A DNA stretch of 64,000 nt from Alkalimonas cellulosilytica (GTDB taxonomy: Bacteria; Pseudomonadota; Gammaproteobacteria; Enterobacterales; Alteromonadaceae): assembly GCF_036325985.1 (NCBI RefSeq), contig NZ_JAUHLI010000005.1, forward strand, positions 180,369 through 244,368, given 5' to 3'. Position 1 is the first letter of the stretch. Each line of letters opens with the position of its first letter. The notes beneath the pieces were generated by a model. It searched no databases. It was not told where the DNA came from and worked only from the letters and a program-made list of their open reading frames with translations. Made by a program: the position numbers and the translations under genes. Shown piece by piece: positions 16,535 to 24,866 of the stretch.

Positions 16535-17269
16535 TCAAAGTTGCCGCTGCCGCACGGCTTCAAACAAGCAAATGCCAGCTGCCACAGAAACATTGAGGCT
16601 GGAAACACTACCATGCATTGGAATTTTCACCAGCGCGTCGCAGGTTTCACGGGTGAGCCGACGCAATCCATCACCTTCAGCACCCAACACAATGGCCAGC
16701 GGGCCGGTCAGTTCGGTTTGATACAGGGTTTGCTCGGTTTCACCGGCAGTACCTATCACCCAGACACCGGCTTCCTGCAGTTGGCGCAGCGCTCTGGCCA
16801 GATTGGTCACCGCAATAAAGGGCACGGTTTCGGCGGCTCCGCAGGCCACTTTGCGAACCACAGAGGTGAGCTTGACCGAGCGATCTTTGGGTACCACCAC
16901 GGCATGCACCCCGGCGGCATCAGCACTGCGCAGAATAGCGCCTAAATTATGTGGATCCGTCACACCGTCGAGCACCAGCAACAAAGGCGCTGCTTGTTGC
17001 TGCACGATGTTCATCAAATCAGCATCGCTGCCAGCCTGCGCTAACCGCACTTTGGCCACAATACCCTGATGCTGCCCCTGCACCAGGTTATCCAGCGTTT
17101 TGCGGTGACAAAACTGCACCGCTATGCCCTGCTGACGCAGCTGCTGCACCAGCGGGTGCATCCGTTTGTCATCACGCTCTTTGCTGACAAAAACTTCCAG
17201 CACATCCTGCGGTGAGCGCTCTACGATGGCCTGCACCGCGTGCAACCCAAAAACAAAATCATTGCTCAT
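16535..17269 (-). CDS. rlmB: 23S rRNA (guanosine-2'-O-)-methyltransferase RlmB
   Basis: SPOUT-class methyltransferase that methylates the 2'-OH of G2251 in the 23S rRNA P-loop with SAM. The ATG at 17269 gives 244 residues, as in E. coli (243), and has GAGG nine bases upstream. The alternative TTG at 17284 adds MRMAP. The N-terminal substrate-binding domain (FVFGLHAVQAIVERSP) and the knotted domain with motifs (DPHNLGAILRSADAAG; IVLGAEGDGLRRLT; IPMHGSVSSLNVSVAAG) are intact. It overlaps the DUF416 gene by 11 bases, indicating coupling. Confidence 0.96.
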   Translation of the reverse strand: MSNDFVFGLHAVQAIVERSPQDVLEVFVSKERDDKRMHPLVQQLRQQGIAVQFCHRKTLDNLVQGQHQGIVAKVRLAQAGSDADLMNIVQQQAAPLLLVLDGVTDPHNLGAILRSADAAGVHAVVVPKDRSVKLTSVVRKVACGAAETVPFIAVTNLARALRQLQEAGVWVIGTAGETEQTLYQTELTGPLAIVLGAEGDGLRRLTRETCDALVKIPMHGSVSSLNVSVAAGICLFEAVRQRQL

Positions 17270-17882
17270 CGGTGCCATCCTCAACGGTTAATTCCATCCC
17301 CAAGTTGCTGACGCCTTGCTCGGCCACCCAAAGCCGGAGCTTTTTCACCTGCTGCCAGTCAAACTGCGGGATTTCAGCCACCAGCTCTATCAGCTCGGCC
17401 AGACAGTCCATTTCATATTGCATCAGGGGGTGCTTGCGCACATGCTGTTTTAACTCAGCTTCGCTGGTAATATCCAGTTCGGCTGACTCGTGCTCAATCA
17501 AACGGGCGACCGAGGCCTGAGAAATCTTCGCTACATTAATCAGCTCCACAGCATCACGCTGCTCAATGCCATTGATCAGAGCATCCAGGGCTGTCGCCGT
17601 ATCCACGGCAGGGTACACCCCAAAGCAATCAAAATGATTGATTTCAGGCGTGATCTCGGCCAATTCATCGCCTAGCCTGGCGAAGTTGATTTTGGCTTTT
17701 TTAACCGCCAGGAACTCCCAAATCAGATCCAGTGTATGACGCAGCACAGAGGCATCGCCATAGTCCATCACCTCACTGAACAGCTGATAATTGGGTAGCA
17801 TCCGCTCCATCAGGGTTGCCGCTACTGCCACCTGCTGGTAAAAACCTAACTCACGCAGGCGTTGGAAATTAGTCGCTTTCAT
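17259..17882 (-). CDS. YjaG-like DUF416 protein
   Basis: Cytosolic protein of 207 residues with start ATG at 17882, chosen because family members begin like MKATNFQRLRELGF. The frame itself runs back to 17945. The DUF416 pattern is seen in AFxxxLxERMLPNYQLFSE-like text (AATLMERMLPNYQLFSEV), the helical LRHTLDLIWEFL and PAVDTATALDALINGI. Function is unknown; the family is common in gammaproteobacteria, usually unlinked to rlmB. It overlaps the DUF2007 gene upstream by 14 bases and rlmB downstream by 11, forming a three-gene overlap chain. Confidence 0.85.
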   Translation of the reverse strand: MKATNFQRLRELGFYQQVAVAATLMERMLPNYQLFSEVMDYGDASVLRHTLDLIWEFLAVKKAKINFARLGDELAEITPEINHFDCFGVYPAVDTATALDALINGIEQRDAVELINVAKISQASVARLIEHESAELDITSEAELKQHVRKHPLMQYEMDCLAELIELVAEIPQFDWQQVKKLRLWVAEQGVSNLGMELTVEDGTDEQ

Positions 17883-18189
17883 CTTTATCCCTACCACAAG
17901 CCCAACACAGTTCGAACTCGGGCGCATTGGTTTCGCCGCAAGCACAACGCCACTCAGTGCCTGCCTGCTGTTTTGTATTTTGAATGATTGCCAGGGCCTG
18001 AGTAGCCTGGTGTGGTTTCACCCAGATAGCAACCTCAATATCGGTAGGAGGTAACTCGCCAATGGCGCCCAGCAACAACTGGCCCTGATAGCGGGCCTCA
18101 ATGCACTGATTCTGCAATAGCCCGGTCAATAAAGCCGCCTCAAACTCGGAGGCGGCATGATACACCAGTTGCCACTGCAGCTCACTCAT
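17869..18189 (-). CDS. DUF2007-type protein with C-terminal zinc ribbon
   Basis: Protein of 106 residues. Residues about 5-75 match the DUF2007 ferredoxin-like fold seen in putative signal-transducing proteins (LVYHAASEFEAALLTGLLQNQCIEA, in outline, then GAIGELPP and VEVAIWV-like strand). The C-terminus holds four cysteines in two CxC/CxxC pairs (WRCACGE and LCWACGRDKDE), a small zinc-ribbon resembling the RanBP2 type. Function not known. It is the first of three overlapping minus-strand genes ending in rlmB. Confidence 0.8.
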   Translation of the reverse strand: MSELQWQLVYHAASEFEAALLTGLLQNQCIEARYQGQLLLGAIGELPPTDIEVAIWVKPHQATQALAIIQNTKQQAGTEWRCACGETNAPEFELCWACGRDKDESD

Positions 18190-18203
18190 GGCTTACCCTT
18201 TTT

Positions 18204-19583
18204 TTATGCGTGTTGTTGCAGCTGTTTTTGGGCGTACTCGAATTTTAATTTGTATTCAATCAATTGCTCTTCCAGCTCGCTAAGTTTCTCTTGCTGGCTT
18301 TGTTGCAGTGCTTGCAACTCTTCACGCAGCTCCTTGATGGTCTCGCGGGAGGCATCGGATTGTTGCAGTTGCCGTTGTTCGTGGGCTTCCAACCGCTTCT
18401 GCGCATGCAGTAATTGCTCTTTGTGTTTGTCCAGCCGCTGTTGCAGCTCCTGCTGCTCCTGCGTATGCTGTTGCATTTTTTGCTCCAGCTCGCTGTTTAA
18501 CTGCTCCGCGGCTTGCCATTTTTCCCGGATGTTTTGGAACTCCGGCTGAATCGCCGATAACTGCTCTTTCAACTGCTTTTTCTCTGCAGCCAGTTGTTCA
18601 GCCTCTGTAGATACAGCTTGTTGCTGTTGCTGCAGCTGCTCATGATCAGCTTTCAGATCCTGCAACTCTTGCTGCACTTTTGCCAGTGCCTGCAACTTTT
18701 CTCTTTGCGCTTCGGCCTGAGCTTCCTGGCGGGACTGCAGCTCAGCATGCTCCTTCTGCAGCCGTTCAAGCTGCTGCCTGGAATCTTTTAACTCCAACTC
18801 GGTGGGTGCTTGCTTCTTTTGCAAACGCTCCAACTCCTGCTGCACCTGAAACAAGGCTTTTGCATGCTGCTGCTCGCTGGACTGTTGAATTTTTTGTTGT
18901 TCGGCCAGGCTTTTCTCCGCCTGCTGGCGCAGTTTTTTTTCTTCTGCCAGCTGTTGACGCAAGCTTTTTACATCCTCTTTGCTATGCTGCAATTGAGCCT
19001 GCTCAGAAACCTGCTGATGTTTCAGCTCATCTAATTGCCGCTGCAGCTGTTGCAACTGCTGCTTTAACTGCTGCTCCTGATCACTGAGCTGTTGTCCTTG
19101 CGTTTGCTGCAGCGCTTCAAGCTGCTCTGTCAGCTTTTGTTTTTCCTGTTGTAATTGCTGATTGGCCACTGTCTGCTGCTGTTGCTCGGCAGCAAATGCT
19201 TGCTGCAGCGTCTTGAACTCCTGTTCCAGTTGCTTTTTCTGTTGAATGGCCTGGTCCAATTGCTGCTGGGATTTTTTCAGCGTTTCCAGTTGCGCCGGAT
19301 CTTCAGGGATCGCCATATCCAGCTGCTGCTTGGCTTGCTGCCAGTCTTTAAACAGCTTCTGATAGGCCTGCTCTTGTTCAATTAACCGCTGCTGCCACTG
19401 CTGCTGACTGCTGTGCAGCAATTGTTGCCTGAGCTGCTGCAATTGGGTTTGCTGCTGGGTTTGTAATTGTTGCGAAAACTGGCTAAGCAAATCGCTAAGC
19501 TCACTGCTCATGGTGTCGAGCAGAGTATCGAGCTTTGCTTCAGGCTGCACTGCAGGTTGTTGTTGTTTTTGTTTTATGACCAT
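18204..19583 (-). CDS. Gln-rich coiled-coil protein, unknown function
   Basis: A 459-residue protein that is almost wholly one predicted coiled coil: long unbroken heptad runs of Gln, Leu, Glu, Lys and Ala from about residue 20 to 455, with no proline-rich break except at about 93-97 (AIPEDPAQ). Glutamine makes up roughly a quarter to a third of residues (for instance QTQQQTQLQQLRQQLL). No signal peptide or membrane segment is seen, so it is probably cytoplasmic. It resembles the general build of SMC/KfrA-like or cytoskeletal filament proteins, but no motif allows a family call. The ATG at 19583 lacks a strong ribosome site. It ends 14 bases before the DUF2007 gene. Confidence 0.75.
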   Translation of the reverse strand: MVIKQKQQQPAVQPEAKLDTLLDTMSSELSDLLSQFSQQLQTQQQTQLQQLRQQLLHSSQQQWQQRLIEQEQAYQKLFKDWQQAKQQLDMAIPEDPAQLETLKKSQQQLDQAIQQKKQLEQEFKTLQQAFAAEQQQQTVANQQLQQEKQKLTEQLEALQQTQGQQLSDQEQQLKQQLQQLQRQLDELKHQQVSEQAQLQHSKEDVKSLRQQLAEEKKLRQQAEKSLAEQQKIQQSSEQQHAKALFQVQQELERLQKKQAPTELELKDSRQQLERLQKEHAELQSRQEAQAEAQREKLQALAKVQQELQDLKADHEQLQQQQQAVSTEAEQLAAEKKQLKEQLSAIQPEFQNIREKWQAAEQLNSELEQKMQQHTQEQQELQQRLDKHKEQLLHAQKRLEAHEQRQLQQSDASRETIKELREELQALQQSQQEKLSELEEQLIEYKLKFEYAQKQLQQHA

Positions 19584-19734
19584 ATCAAACCACGACGCCT
19601 TTTTATCTCATCACAATACACACTTTAAGCCAGAATGAAGCTAAGAGCTACAGGGTGGACTGCTCATTATAAATTCGACTAAGTGTAATCCTTTCAGGCA
19701 GAATATGCGAATCCACTCCCGCAAAGGCACTACG

Positions 19735-20130
19735 ATGACTCTCACTACACCGGCGCTGTTATTCCCAGCCATTTCATTGCTGTTATTGGCCTATACCAAC
19801 CGCTTTTTGGTGTTGGCACAGTTAATTAGAGAATTGAATGAACGGGAGGGCGTGCAGGTTCGCCAATTAGTGGTGCGCCAGATTGCTAACCTGAAAAAGC
19901 GCATCGTACTAATCCGCTCGATGCAGGCCTATGGCGTACTGAGTTTTTTGCTCTGTACCTTGTCGATGTTTTTCTTATTTATGCAGTGGGAGCTGGCCGG
20001 TCAGCTAAGCTTTGCGGCCAGTTTAATTGCGTTGTTAGTAAGCCTGGCATTGTCGCTGTATGAAATTCAAATATCCTGCGATGCCATTCATATTGAGCTC
20101 GAGTCGATGAAAGACAGAACTGAGCCCTAA
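19735..20130 (+). CDS. DUF2721 membrane protein
   Basis: Inner-membrane protein of 131 residues with start ATG at 19735 (AAAGG upstream); the frame also has an ATG at 19705. The typical family start TTPALLFPAISLLLLAYTNRF forms the first membrane helix, and two more lie at about residues 65-85 and 90-110. The loop between is basic (RQIANLKKRI). Members are small three-helix membrane proteins of unknown role. Its stop overlaps the convergent DUF3833 gene by four bases. Confidence 0.85.
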   Translation: MTLTTPALLFPAISLLLLAYTNRFLVLAQLIRELNEREGVQVRQLVVRQIANLKKRIVLIRSMQAYGVLSFLLCTLSMFFLFMQWELAGQLSFAASLIALLVSLALSLYEIQISCDAIHIELESMKDRTEP

Positions 20131-20714
20131 ACAGCACCAGCTTCTGCAGCCAATTGCAGCAACTGCTGACGCAGAGCACTGCAATCGGCCCCTGCATCCA
20201 CCTGCTGCAATGACAAGGTCAATTCCGCCACCTTCAGGCCAAACTTATGCAAACTGGTGCGATTGATGATCTGTTGTGGGGTAACCAGATACATCCAGTC
20301 TTTCACCCGCACATCCATGGTGTCCTCCTGGTAAGGGATACGCAAGGTATACTCCCAATACAAGCTATTGCCAGCCAGCTGTCCACTGGCTTCCCCGATG
20401 ACATCGTGCGCGGTACCACTGACCCGGCCATCGGCATGCAGCTGCAGTTGCCAGTGGCGGTAATCCACCCGGCCATCACTGAAATAAAACACCTCGTACA
20501 GATCGCCACGGTTTTGTTGCCAAACCCCACAAAGATCTGCGTGAAAACGCAAGGTCTGCCGGCCGCGCCAATCCTGCAACACGCCATAAGCACGACCACT
20601 GCCCTGAAAAAAATGTTCCAGCCGAAGCTCCGGCTGCTCGGCCTGATAATCCAACACCGACCGGCTGCAACCAAGCAGTACACCAACCAACATCACGACC
20701 CACCAGTTTCGCAT
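20127..20714 (-). CDS. DUF3833 lipoprotein
   Basis: Predicted lipoprotein of 195 residues. Start ATG at 20714 is supported by AAGGAG upstream and by the lipobox LLGC at about residues 13-16. The mature part carries the DUF3833 pattern: DYQAEQPELRLEHFFQGSGRA, GVWQQNRGDLYEVFYFSDGR and YWEYTLRIPYQ. Family members lie near membrane-lipid genes in several Vibrio and Shewanella relatives, but here the neighbours are unrelated. Function unknown. Confidence 0.82.
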   Translation of the reverse strand: MRNWWVVMLVGVLLGCSRSVLDYQAEQPELRLEHFFQGSGRAYGVLQDWRGRQTLRFHADLCGVWQQNRGDLYEVFYFSDGRVDYRHWQLQLHADGRVSGTAHDVIGEASGQLAGNSLYWEYTLRIPYQEDTMDVRVKDWMYLVTPQQIINRTSLHKFGLKVAELTLSLQQVDAGADCSALRQQLLQLAAEAGAV

Positions 20715-20863
20715 CGTATTTCTCCTTATCACTGCTTTCCATTACGTGGTGCAGGGCGCTTTGGCTCAATCAGCAAACTTTTTTATCTTCAAGACAAATT
20801 TTCTTTGTTAGACAGCTTATCAGCTGAGCAGTATAAGGACGCTTTCAACCTGAGGAGACTGCC

Positions 20864-21490
20864 ATGCACGCTGTCGACGCCCTGTTGCAACCGCAACCAA
20901 GCCTGCCCGAGCAGCCAGCAACCTGGTTGCCCAGCTTTGAGCGCGATGGCCTGGTGGTACTGCCCAACTACCTGGCAACCGACTTATGCCTGACCCTATT
21001 GCAGGAAGTGCAGCAGCAGGTTGAATTGACACCAGCAGCCATTGGCCGTGGCCAGCAGCGACAGCATGCCAGCGATATCCGGCGGGATAAAACCTGTTGG
21101 CTGGATGGCAGCACCGTAGCGCAACAACGTTACATGCTGGAGCTGAATGCCATTCAAAGCCTGCTGAACCGGCACTTTTTCCTGGGCCTGACCGGTTACG
21201 AGTGCCATTTTGCGCACTACCAGCCAGGTGATTTCTATCAAACCCATCTGGATGCGTTTAACCAACAAGCCAGCCGACAAGTCACCAGCGTTTGCTATCT
21301 GAATGATGTACAGGATGGCGGTGAGCTGGTGGTTTACAATGAACACCATACCGAGTTAATGCGACTACCGCCCAGAGCCGGTAGCCTTATTTTGTTTGAA
21401 AGTAGCCGGTTTCCGCATCAGGTGCTGCCAACCCGGCAGGACCGCTATAGCATTGCCGGTTGGTTTCGCCGCGATGAGGCGCTGCTTTAG
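20864..21490 (+). CDS. 2OG-Fe(II) oxygenase (prolyl 4-hydroxylase-like)
   Basis: Non-heme iron dioxygenase of 208 residues. The facial triad is visible: His and Asp in the HxD motif of YQTHLDAF, and the distal His in RFPHQVLP, followed by the 2-oxoglutarate-binding Arg in RYSIAGWFRR. The double-stranded beta-helix spans about residues 105-205. The substrate cannot be told from sequence; related SM-20/P4H-like bacterial enzymes hydroxylate proteins or amino-acid derivatives. GAGGAGACTGCC upstream gives a good ribosome site. The gene is solitary, with no terminator seen after it. Confidence 0.88.
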   Translation: MHAVDALLQPQPSLPEQPATWLPSFERDGLVVLPNYLATDLCLTLLQEVQQQVELTPAAIGRGQQRQHASDIRRDKTCWLDGSTVAQQRYMLELNAIQSLLNRHFFLGLTGYECHFAHYQPGDFYQTHLDAFNQQASRQVTSVCYLNDVQDGGELVVYNEHHTELMRLPPRAGSLILFESSRFPHQVLPTRQDRYSIAGWFRRDEALL

Positions 21491-21520
21491 CTCTTTGAAG
21501 CCGTTTTGTTGCACGCGGCC

Positions 21521-22390
21521 CTACCGCAGCCACAAATCCAGTGCAATGCCGGCGAAAACCACCAACCCAACATAATGATTGTGCAAAAAGGCCTGAAAAC
21601 ACAGAGCCCTGCTTTGGCGCGCCAACCTGAACTGGTACGAAAATAATGGCAGACAAAGCAACAGTGACAGCAGGTACCACCAGCCGAGCTCAGCAAGCTG
21701 CCCCACCCAATACAACAGCACCAGAGTCATAGCCTGCAACAGCACGATAGCGGGCAGTGCATAGCGACCAAACAAGATTGCTGTTGATTTGATGCCTACC
21801 TGCTCATCATCCGGCTGATCCACCATCGCATAGTAGGTATCGTAGGCCACTGTCCAGCATAAGTTAGCCAGGTAAAGCCACCAGACCACAGCCGGCAACT
21901 GCAATTGAATGGCCATAAATGCCATCGGCATGCCCCAGCTAAAGGCCGCTCCCAGCACCAGCTGCGGCAGATGGGTGTAACGCTTCATAAAAGGATATAA
22001 GGATGCCAGCGCTAGCGCGCCCAGGGACAACAGCGCCGTTTGCCAGTTTAAAAACAGCAGCAAACTTGCTGCCAGCAGCAACAAGAGTACAAAGAGCTGC
22101 AAAGCTTCAGCCGCCGTTACCTTGCCAGCGGCCAACGGCCGCAGCCGTGTGCGGGCCACAGCGCCATCGAAGTTTCGATCGGCGTAATCATTGATGACAC
22201 AACCAGCCGAGCGCATCAGCACCACCCCCAGGGTAAATACCAGCCACAGCGACCAGGGCGGTACCCCCTCTGCAGCCAGCCATAAAGCCCACCAGGTTGG
22301 CCACAACAGCAAATAAATACCGATGGGCTTATCCAGCCGCATCAGCTGTCGGTAATAGGGCCAGTGCGCCCGGCGCAATTGCCAGCTCAT
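21521..22390 (-). CDS. ubiA: 4-hydroxybenzoate octaprenyltransferase UbiA
   Basis: Inner-membrane prenyltransferase that attaches the polyprenyl chain to 4-hydroxybenzoate in ubiquinone synthesis. Start ATG at 22390 gives 289 residues; a longer frame to 22471 lies inside ubiC and is rejected. The first Asp-rich motif (NDYADRNFD) and the second (YDTYYAMVDQPDDEQ) for Mg-diphosphate binding are present, with eight or nine membrane helices. The start overlaps the ubiC stop as ATGA, so ubiC-ubiA are translationally coupled. Confidence 0.96.
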   Translation of the reverse strand: MSWQLRRAHWPYYRQLMRLDKPIGIYLLLWPTWWALWLAAEGVPPWSLWLVFTLGVVLMRSAGCVINDYADRNFDGAVARTRLRPLAAGKVTAAEALQLFVLLLLLAASLLLFLNWQTALLSLGALALASLYPFMKRYTHLPQLVLGAAFSWGMPMAFMAIQLQLPAVVWWLYLANLCWTVAYDTYYAMVDQPDDEQVGIKSTAILFGRYALPAIVLLQAMTLVLLYWVGQLAELGWWYLLSLLLCLPLFSYQFRLARQSRALCFQAFLHNHYVGLVVFAGIALDLWLR

Positions 22391-22926
22391 AATTGGTATA
22401 CCTCTGGCATAAACACCTCCACCACCTGCAAGGGGTGTTTGGCCAACCAAAATACCGAGCGCCGGGCCCACACGGCTTGCTCTGCCAAGGGTGCGGCTAA
22501 CTTCAGCGCTGTAGCATCAAGCACGGCGACTTCAATAGGCCCGCGCTGCAATTCCGGATGACGAAAAATAAACTCTCCCAGTGGTTGGTCACCCAGCCTG
22601 GCCAATGGCTCTATTGCCGCTAAGGTCGATACTGGCAACCAACTCTGCGCATAAATCATCACCTGCGCATCGCAATGCAACATGACTTCGCGTAACAAGG
22701 CACTCTCAGCACCGGCTAACTGGGCCTGCAAACGCTCAGGCAGCGGGTAGTACTGCTCAGATAGCATCTGTACACGAAAGTGCCGGCAACGACTTTTCAA
22801 CCGGGCCGTCAGTGAGTCGGTTTCCAGCAACCAGGAGCTTTGCACTGGCTGCAAACGCAGGTCTGAAGGCGTTTGCCAATGAGCTTGCAGTAAATAGTGG
22901 GCAGTGGTGATGGACATGGCACTCAT
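22387..22926 (-). CDS. ubiC: Chorismate lyase UbiC
   Basis: Soluble enzyme of 179 residues that splits chorismate into 4-hydroxybenzoate and pyruvate, the first committed ubiquinone step. The family pattern is seen in SWLLETDSLTARLK, a basic stretch with FRVQMLSEQYYPL, and LGEFIFRHPELQRGPIEVA near the C-terminus, where Arg and Glu residues form the active site. Two possible starts, Met1 at 22926 and Met4 at 22917, have no clear ribosome site. It is the first gene of ubiC-ubiA. Confidence 0.92.
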   Translation of the reverse strand: MSAMSITTAHYLLQAHWQTPSDLRLQPVQSSWLLETDSLTARLKSRCRHFRVQMLSEQYYPLPERLQAQLAGAESALLREVMLHCDAQVMIYAQSWLPVSTLAAIEPLARLGDQPLGEFIFRHPELQRGPIEVAVLDATALKLAAPLAEQAVWARRSVFWLAKHPLQVVEVFMPEVYQL

Positions 22927-23085
22927 ATCATTGCAAAAACCGCCGCATCATAGCAATTTCAGGGATGGATTTCAGTAATTCTGTAGCAGGCCGATAGAAC
23001 AAATGACAGAAACTGCTATGATCTGACCAGCAGCGCTCTGCACAACGGCCACCAGCACCAGCCAGACACAGGAACCACACCATTT

Positions 23086-23496
23086 ATGAAGTATGCCAGC
23101 ATTTTACTGACACTCCTGATACTGCTTTGCAGCCTATACACGCCCGGCGCACAGGCTCAGCGAAGTGAGCAAGACATTGTTTATTATGGCTTTGATCCGG
23201 ACATTGTGACCAATTATGTGACCTCAGGACGCCGCTCGCTGGGCTATATCCGGGTCACCGTCGAGCTGATGGTTGCCGATCGCAGTTATCTTGCCGATAT
23301 CGAGCATCACGAACCGCTGATCCTGAATACCATTATTCGGATCTTCAATCAGCAGCCTGAAGACAAAATCAAATCCCTGACCGGCCGGGAAGAAATTCGC
23401 CAAACCATCCTGCAGGAACTGCAAGCGGTGCTAAAACGCGAAACCGGCAAAGATATGATCCGCGACTTACTCTTTACCAAGTACCTGTATCAATAG
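23086..23496 (+). CDS. FliL-like periplasmic protein
   Basis: Protein of 136 residues with an N-terminal hydrophobic segment (ILLTLLILLCSLYTPGAQA) that looks like a cleavable signal peptide, followed by a FliL-type domain: YIRVTVELMV, a middle ALILNTIIRIFNQQ-like helix region, and the C-terminal VLKRETGKDMIRDLLFTKYLYQ. FliL stabilises flagellar stators at the inner membrane. This copy is outside any flagellar operon and has a signal peptide in place of the usual anchor, so it may be a FliL paralogue, as often annotated in Alteromonadales. Convergent with glpG. Confidence 0.82.
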   Translation: MKYASILLTLLILLCSLYTPGAQAQRSEQDIVYYGFDPDIVTNYVTSGRRSLGYIRVTVELMVADRSYLADIEHHEPLILNTIIRIFNQQPEDKIKSLTGREEIRQTILQELQAVLKRETGKDMIRDLLFTKYLYQ

Positions 23497-23520
23497 CCGA
23501 TGGCAAGATACCGGCCTGAG

Positions 23521-24360
23521 TTAATCGGGCCGGCCCGGTTTATGCCGTAGCAACCAGGCCCAGCCACAGCCGGCCAGCAAGCCACCCAGATGCGCCCAGT
23601 TGGCCATCGACACCCAGAGGACATCCAGGAAACCGAGCACCATCCAGATCAACATAAAAGCCACTAGCCCTTTATCCAGCTGCAAACCCTGGGCAGGATT
23701 CAGTCGCCCAGCCCACCAGAAGTAACCAAACAGTGCGTATACTACCCCAGATAAGCCACCAAAGTAGGGCCCTACCAGCACATACTGCGCCACATTGGCG
23801 ATCAACGCACTGCTCAAAGCCACTGACAGCAGCTGGCCGCTGCCCAAACGCCGCTCAAACTGGCCAGCCAGCAGCAGCCACCACATCAGATTAAACACCA
23901 GATGGGTGAGCGAAAAGTGCAACAGCGCCGGGCTAAACCAGCGCCAGCTTTCTGCCAGATGGATGGCCCCCGGTTGCAGAAAAATGCCCAATGCAGCAGA
24001 AGCCTGTTGAGGAGCGATTTGCTGCCAGCCGTATACCAGCAACGCCAACAACAACACCAGCAAGGTCACGGGTCCACTGAAGGCTTTGAACTGCAAGCCA
24101 GACCACAATGAAGCCGACCCCGCTGCCAACTCGCTGCGCTGCCAGGCTGCAGCATGGTAGCGCGGGTGAGCCGGGTTTTGTAAAAACGCTTCCAACGCCT
24201 GACTCACCTGGTGCAGCTGCTGCTCATCCACATAAAGCGCAGCTCGCTCAGTCACTTCCGCCTCCTCAACCACAGCTTGCACAGACCAGCCTTGAGTCAC
24301 GCAGTAATCGGCAAACAGCCGGGCCGCATTGACCGAGTTCAGCTCTCCCAATTTAATCAT
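23521..24360 (-). CDS. glpG: Rhomboid protease GlpG
   Basis: Intramembrane serine protease of 279 residues. A cytoplasmic N-terminal domain (about 1-85) precedes six membrane helices. The catalytic serine lies in the GLSGVVYALFGYF motif and the histidine in NWAHLGGLLAG. The HLVFNLMWWLLLAGQFERRLG loop, with the conserved HxxxN, is also visible. Substrates are membrane proteins cut within their transmembrane segments. It overlaps glpE by eight bases, giving a glpE-glpG pair as in E. coli but without glpR. Confidence 0.95.
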   Translation of the reverse strand: MIKLGELNSVNAARLFADYCVTQGWSVQAVVEEAEVTERAALYVDEQQLHQVSQALEAFLQNPAHPRYHAAAWQRSELAAGSASLWSGLQFKAFSGPVTLLVLLLALLVYGWQQIAPQQASAALGIFLQPGAIHLAESWRWFSPALLHFSLTHLVFNLMWWLLLAGQFERRLGSGQLLSVALSSALIANVAQYVLVGPYFGGLSGVVYALFGYFWWAGRLNPAQGLQLDKGLVAFMLIWMVLGFLDVLWVSMANWAHLGGLLAGCGWAWLLRHKPGRPD

Positions 24361-24676
24361 TGGCAGTGGTCACCGGGTGCTGCTGTTGCCACAGGGCCAT
24401 GCCACCATCCATGCTGTAGACCTCATCAAAACCTTGCTGTGCCAGGTACTGAGCCGCTCCCTGACTGGAGTTGCCGTGATAGCAAACCACCACCACGGGC
24501 GTGGCAAAATCATGCTGCTGCATAAAGGCTGGCAAACTGGCTGAGGTCAGGTGCCAGGCTCCTGCAATATGCCCGGCGGCATAGCTTTGTTCATCGCGGA
24601 TATCGGCGATCACTGCAGTTCGCTGCTGCAGGCGACTGGCGGTGTCAGCCACCGAGATGTGTTTAAATTCAAACAT
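24353..24676 (-). CDS. glpE: Thiosulfate sulfurtransferase GlpE
   Basis: Single-domain rhodanese of 107 residues that transfers sulfur from thiosulfate to acceptors such as cyanide or thioredoxin. The active-site loop CYHGNSSQGAA carries the catalytic cysteine; GGMALW near the C-terminus and DIRDEQSYAAGHIAGAWH complete the fold. AGGAGCC precedes the ATG. Upstream partner of glpG. Confidence 0.94.
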   Translation of the reverse strand: MFEFKHISVADTASRLQQRTAVIADIRDEQSYAAGHIAGAWHLTSASLPAFMQQHDFATPVVVVCYHGNSSQGAAQYLAQQGFDEVYSMDGGMALWQQQHPVTTAND

Positions 24677-24866
24677 AGAAGGCTCCTGTTTTCACTGCCG
24701 GCCATTATAGCATGACAAACACCGTCATCACGCTGTAAACAGACCCGCTAAAACGTAAAATATCGTTTTTTTATCACTTTGTAACAGGTAAGACTGGACA
24801 AATGATTAAAGGAAAGTTAACACTATAGCGAGCAAATCATTTGCAGTGCTGCCTACGAGGACATCC

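Noticed and set aside
18157..19385. Several Leu- and Cys-rich plus-strand frames
   Set aside because: They are the antisense reading of the Gln-rich coiled coil (CAG/CTG codons read as Leu or Cys) and have no independent support.
24722..24739. Possible Pho box (CCGTCAT and CTGTAAA, 11 bp apart) upstream of lemA
   Set aside because: The second half is poor and no -10 hexamer lies 10 bp beyond. It is weaker than any accepted site.
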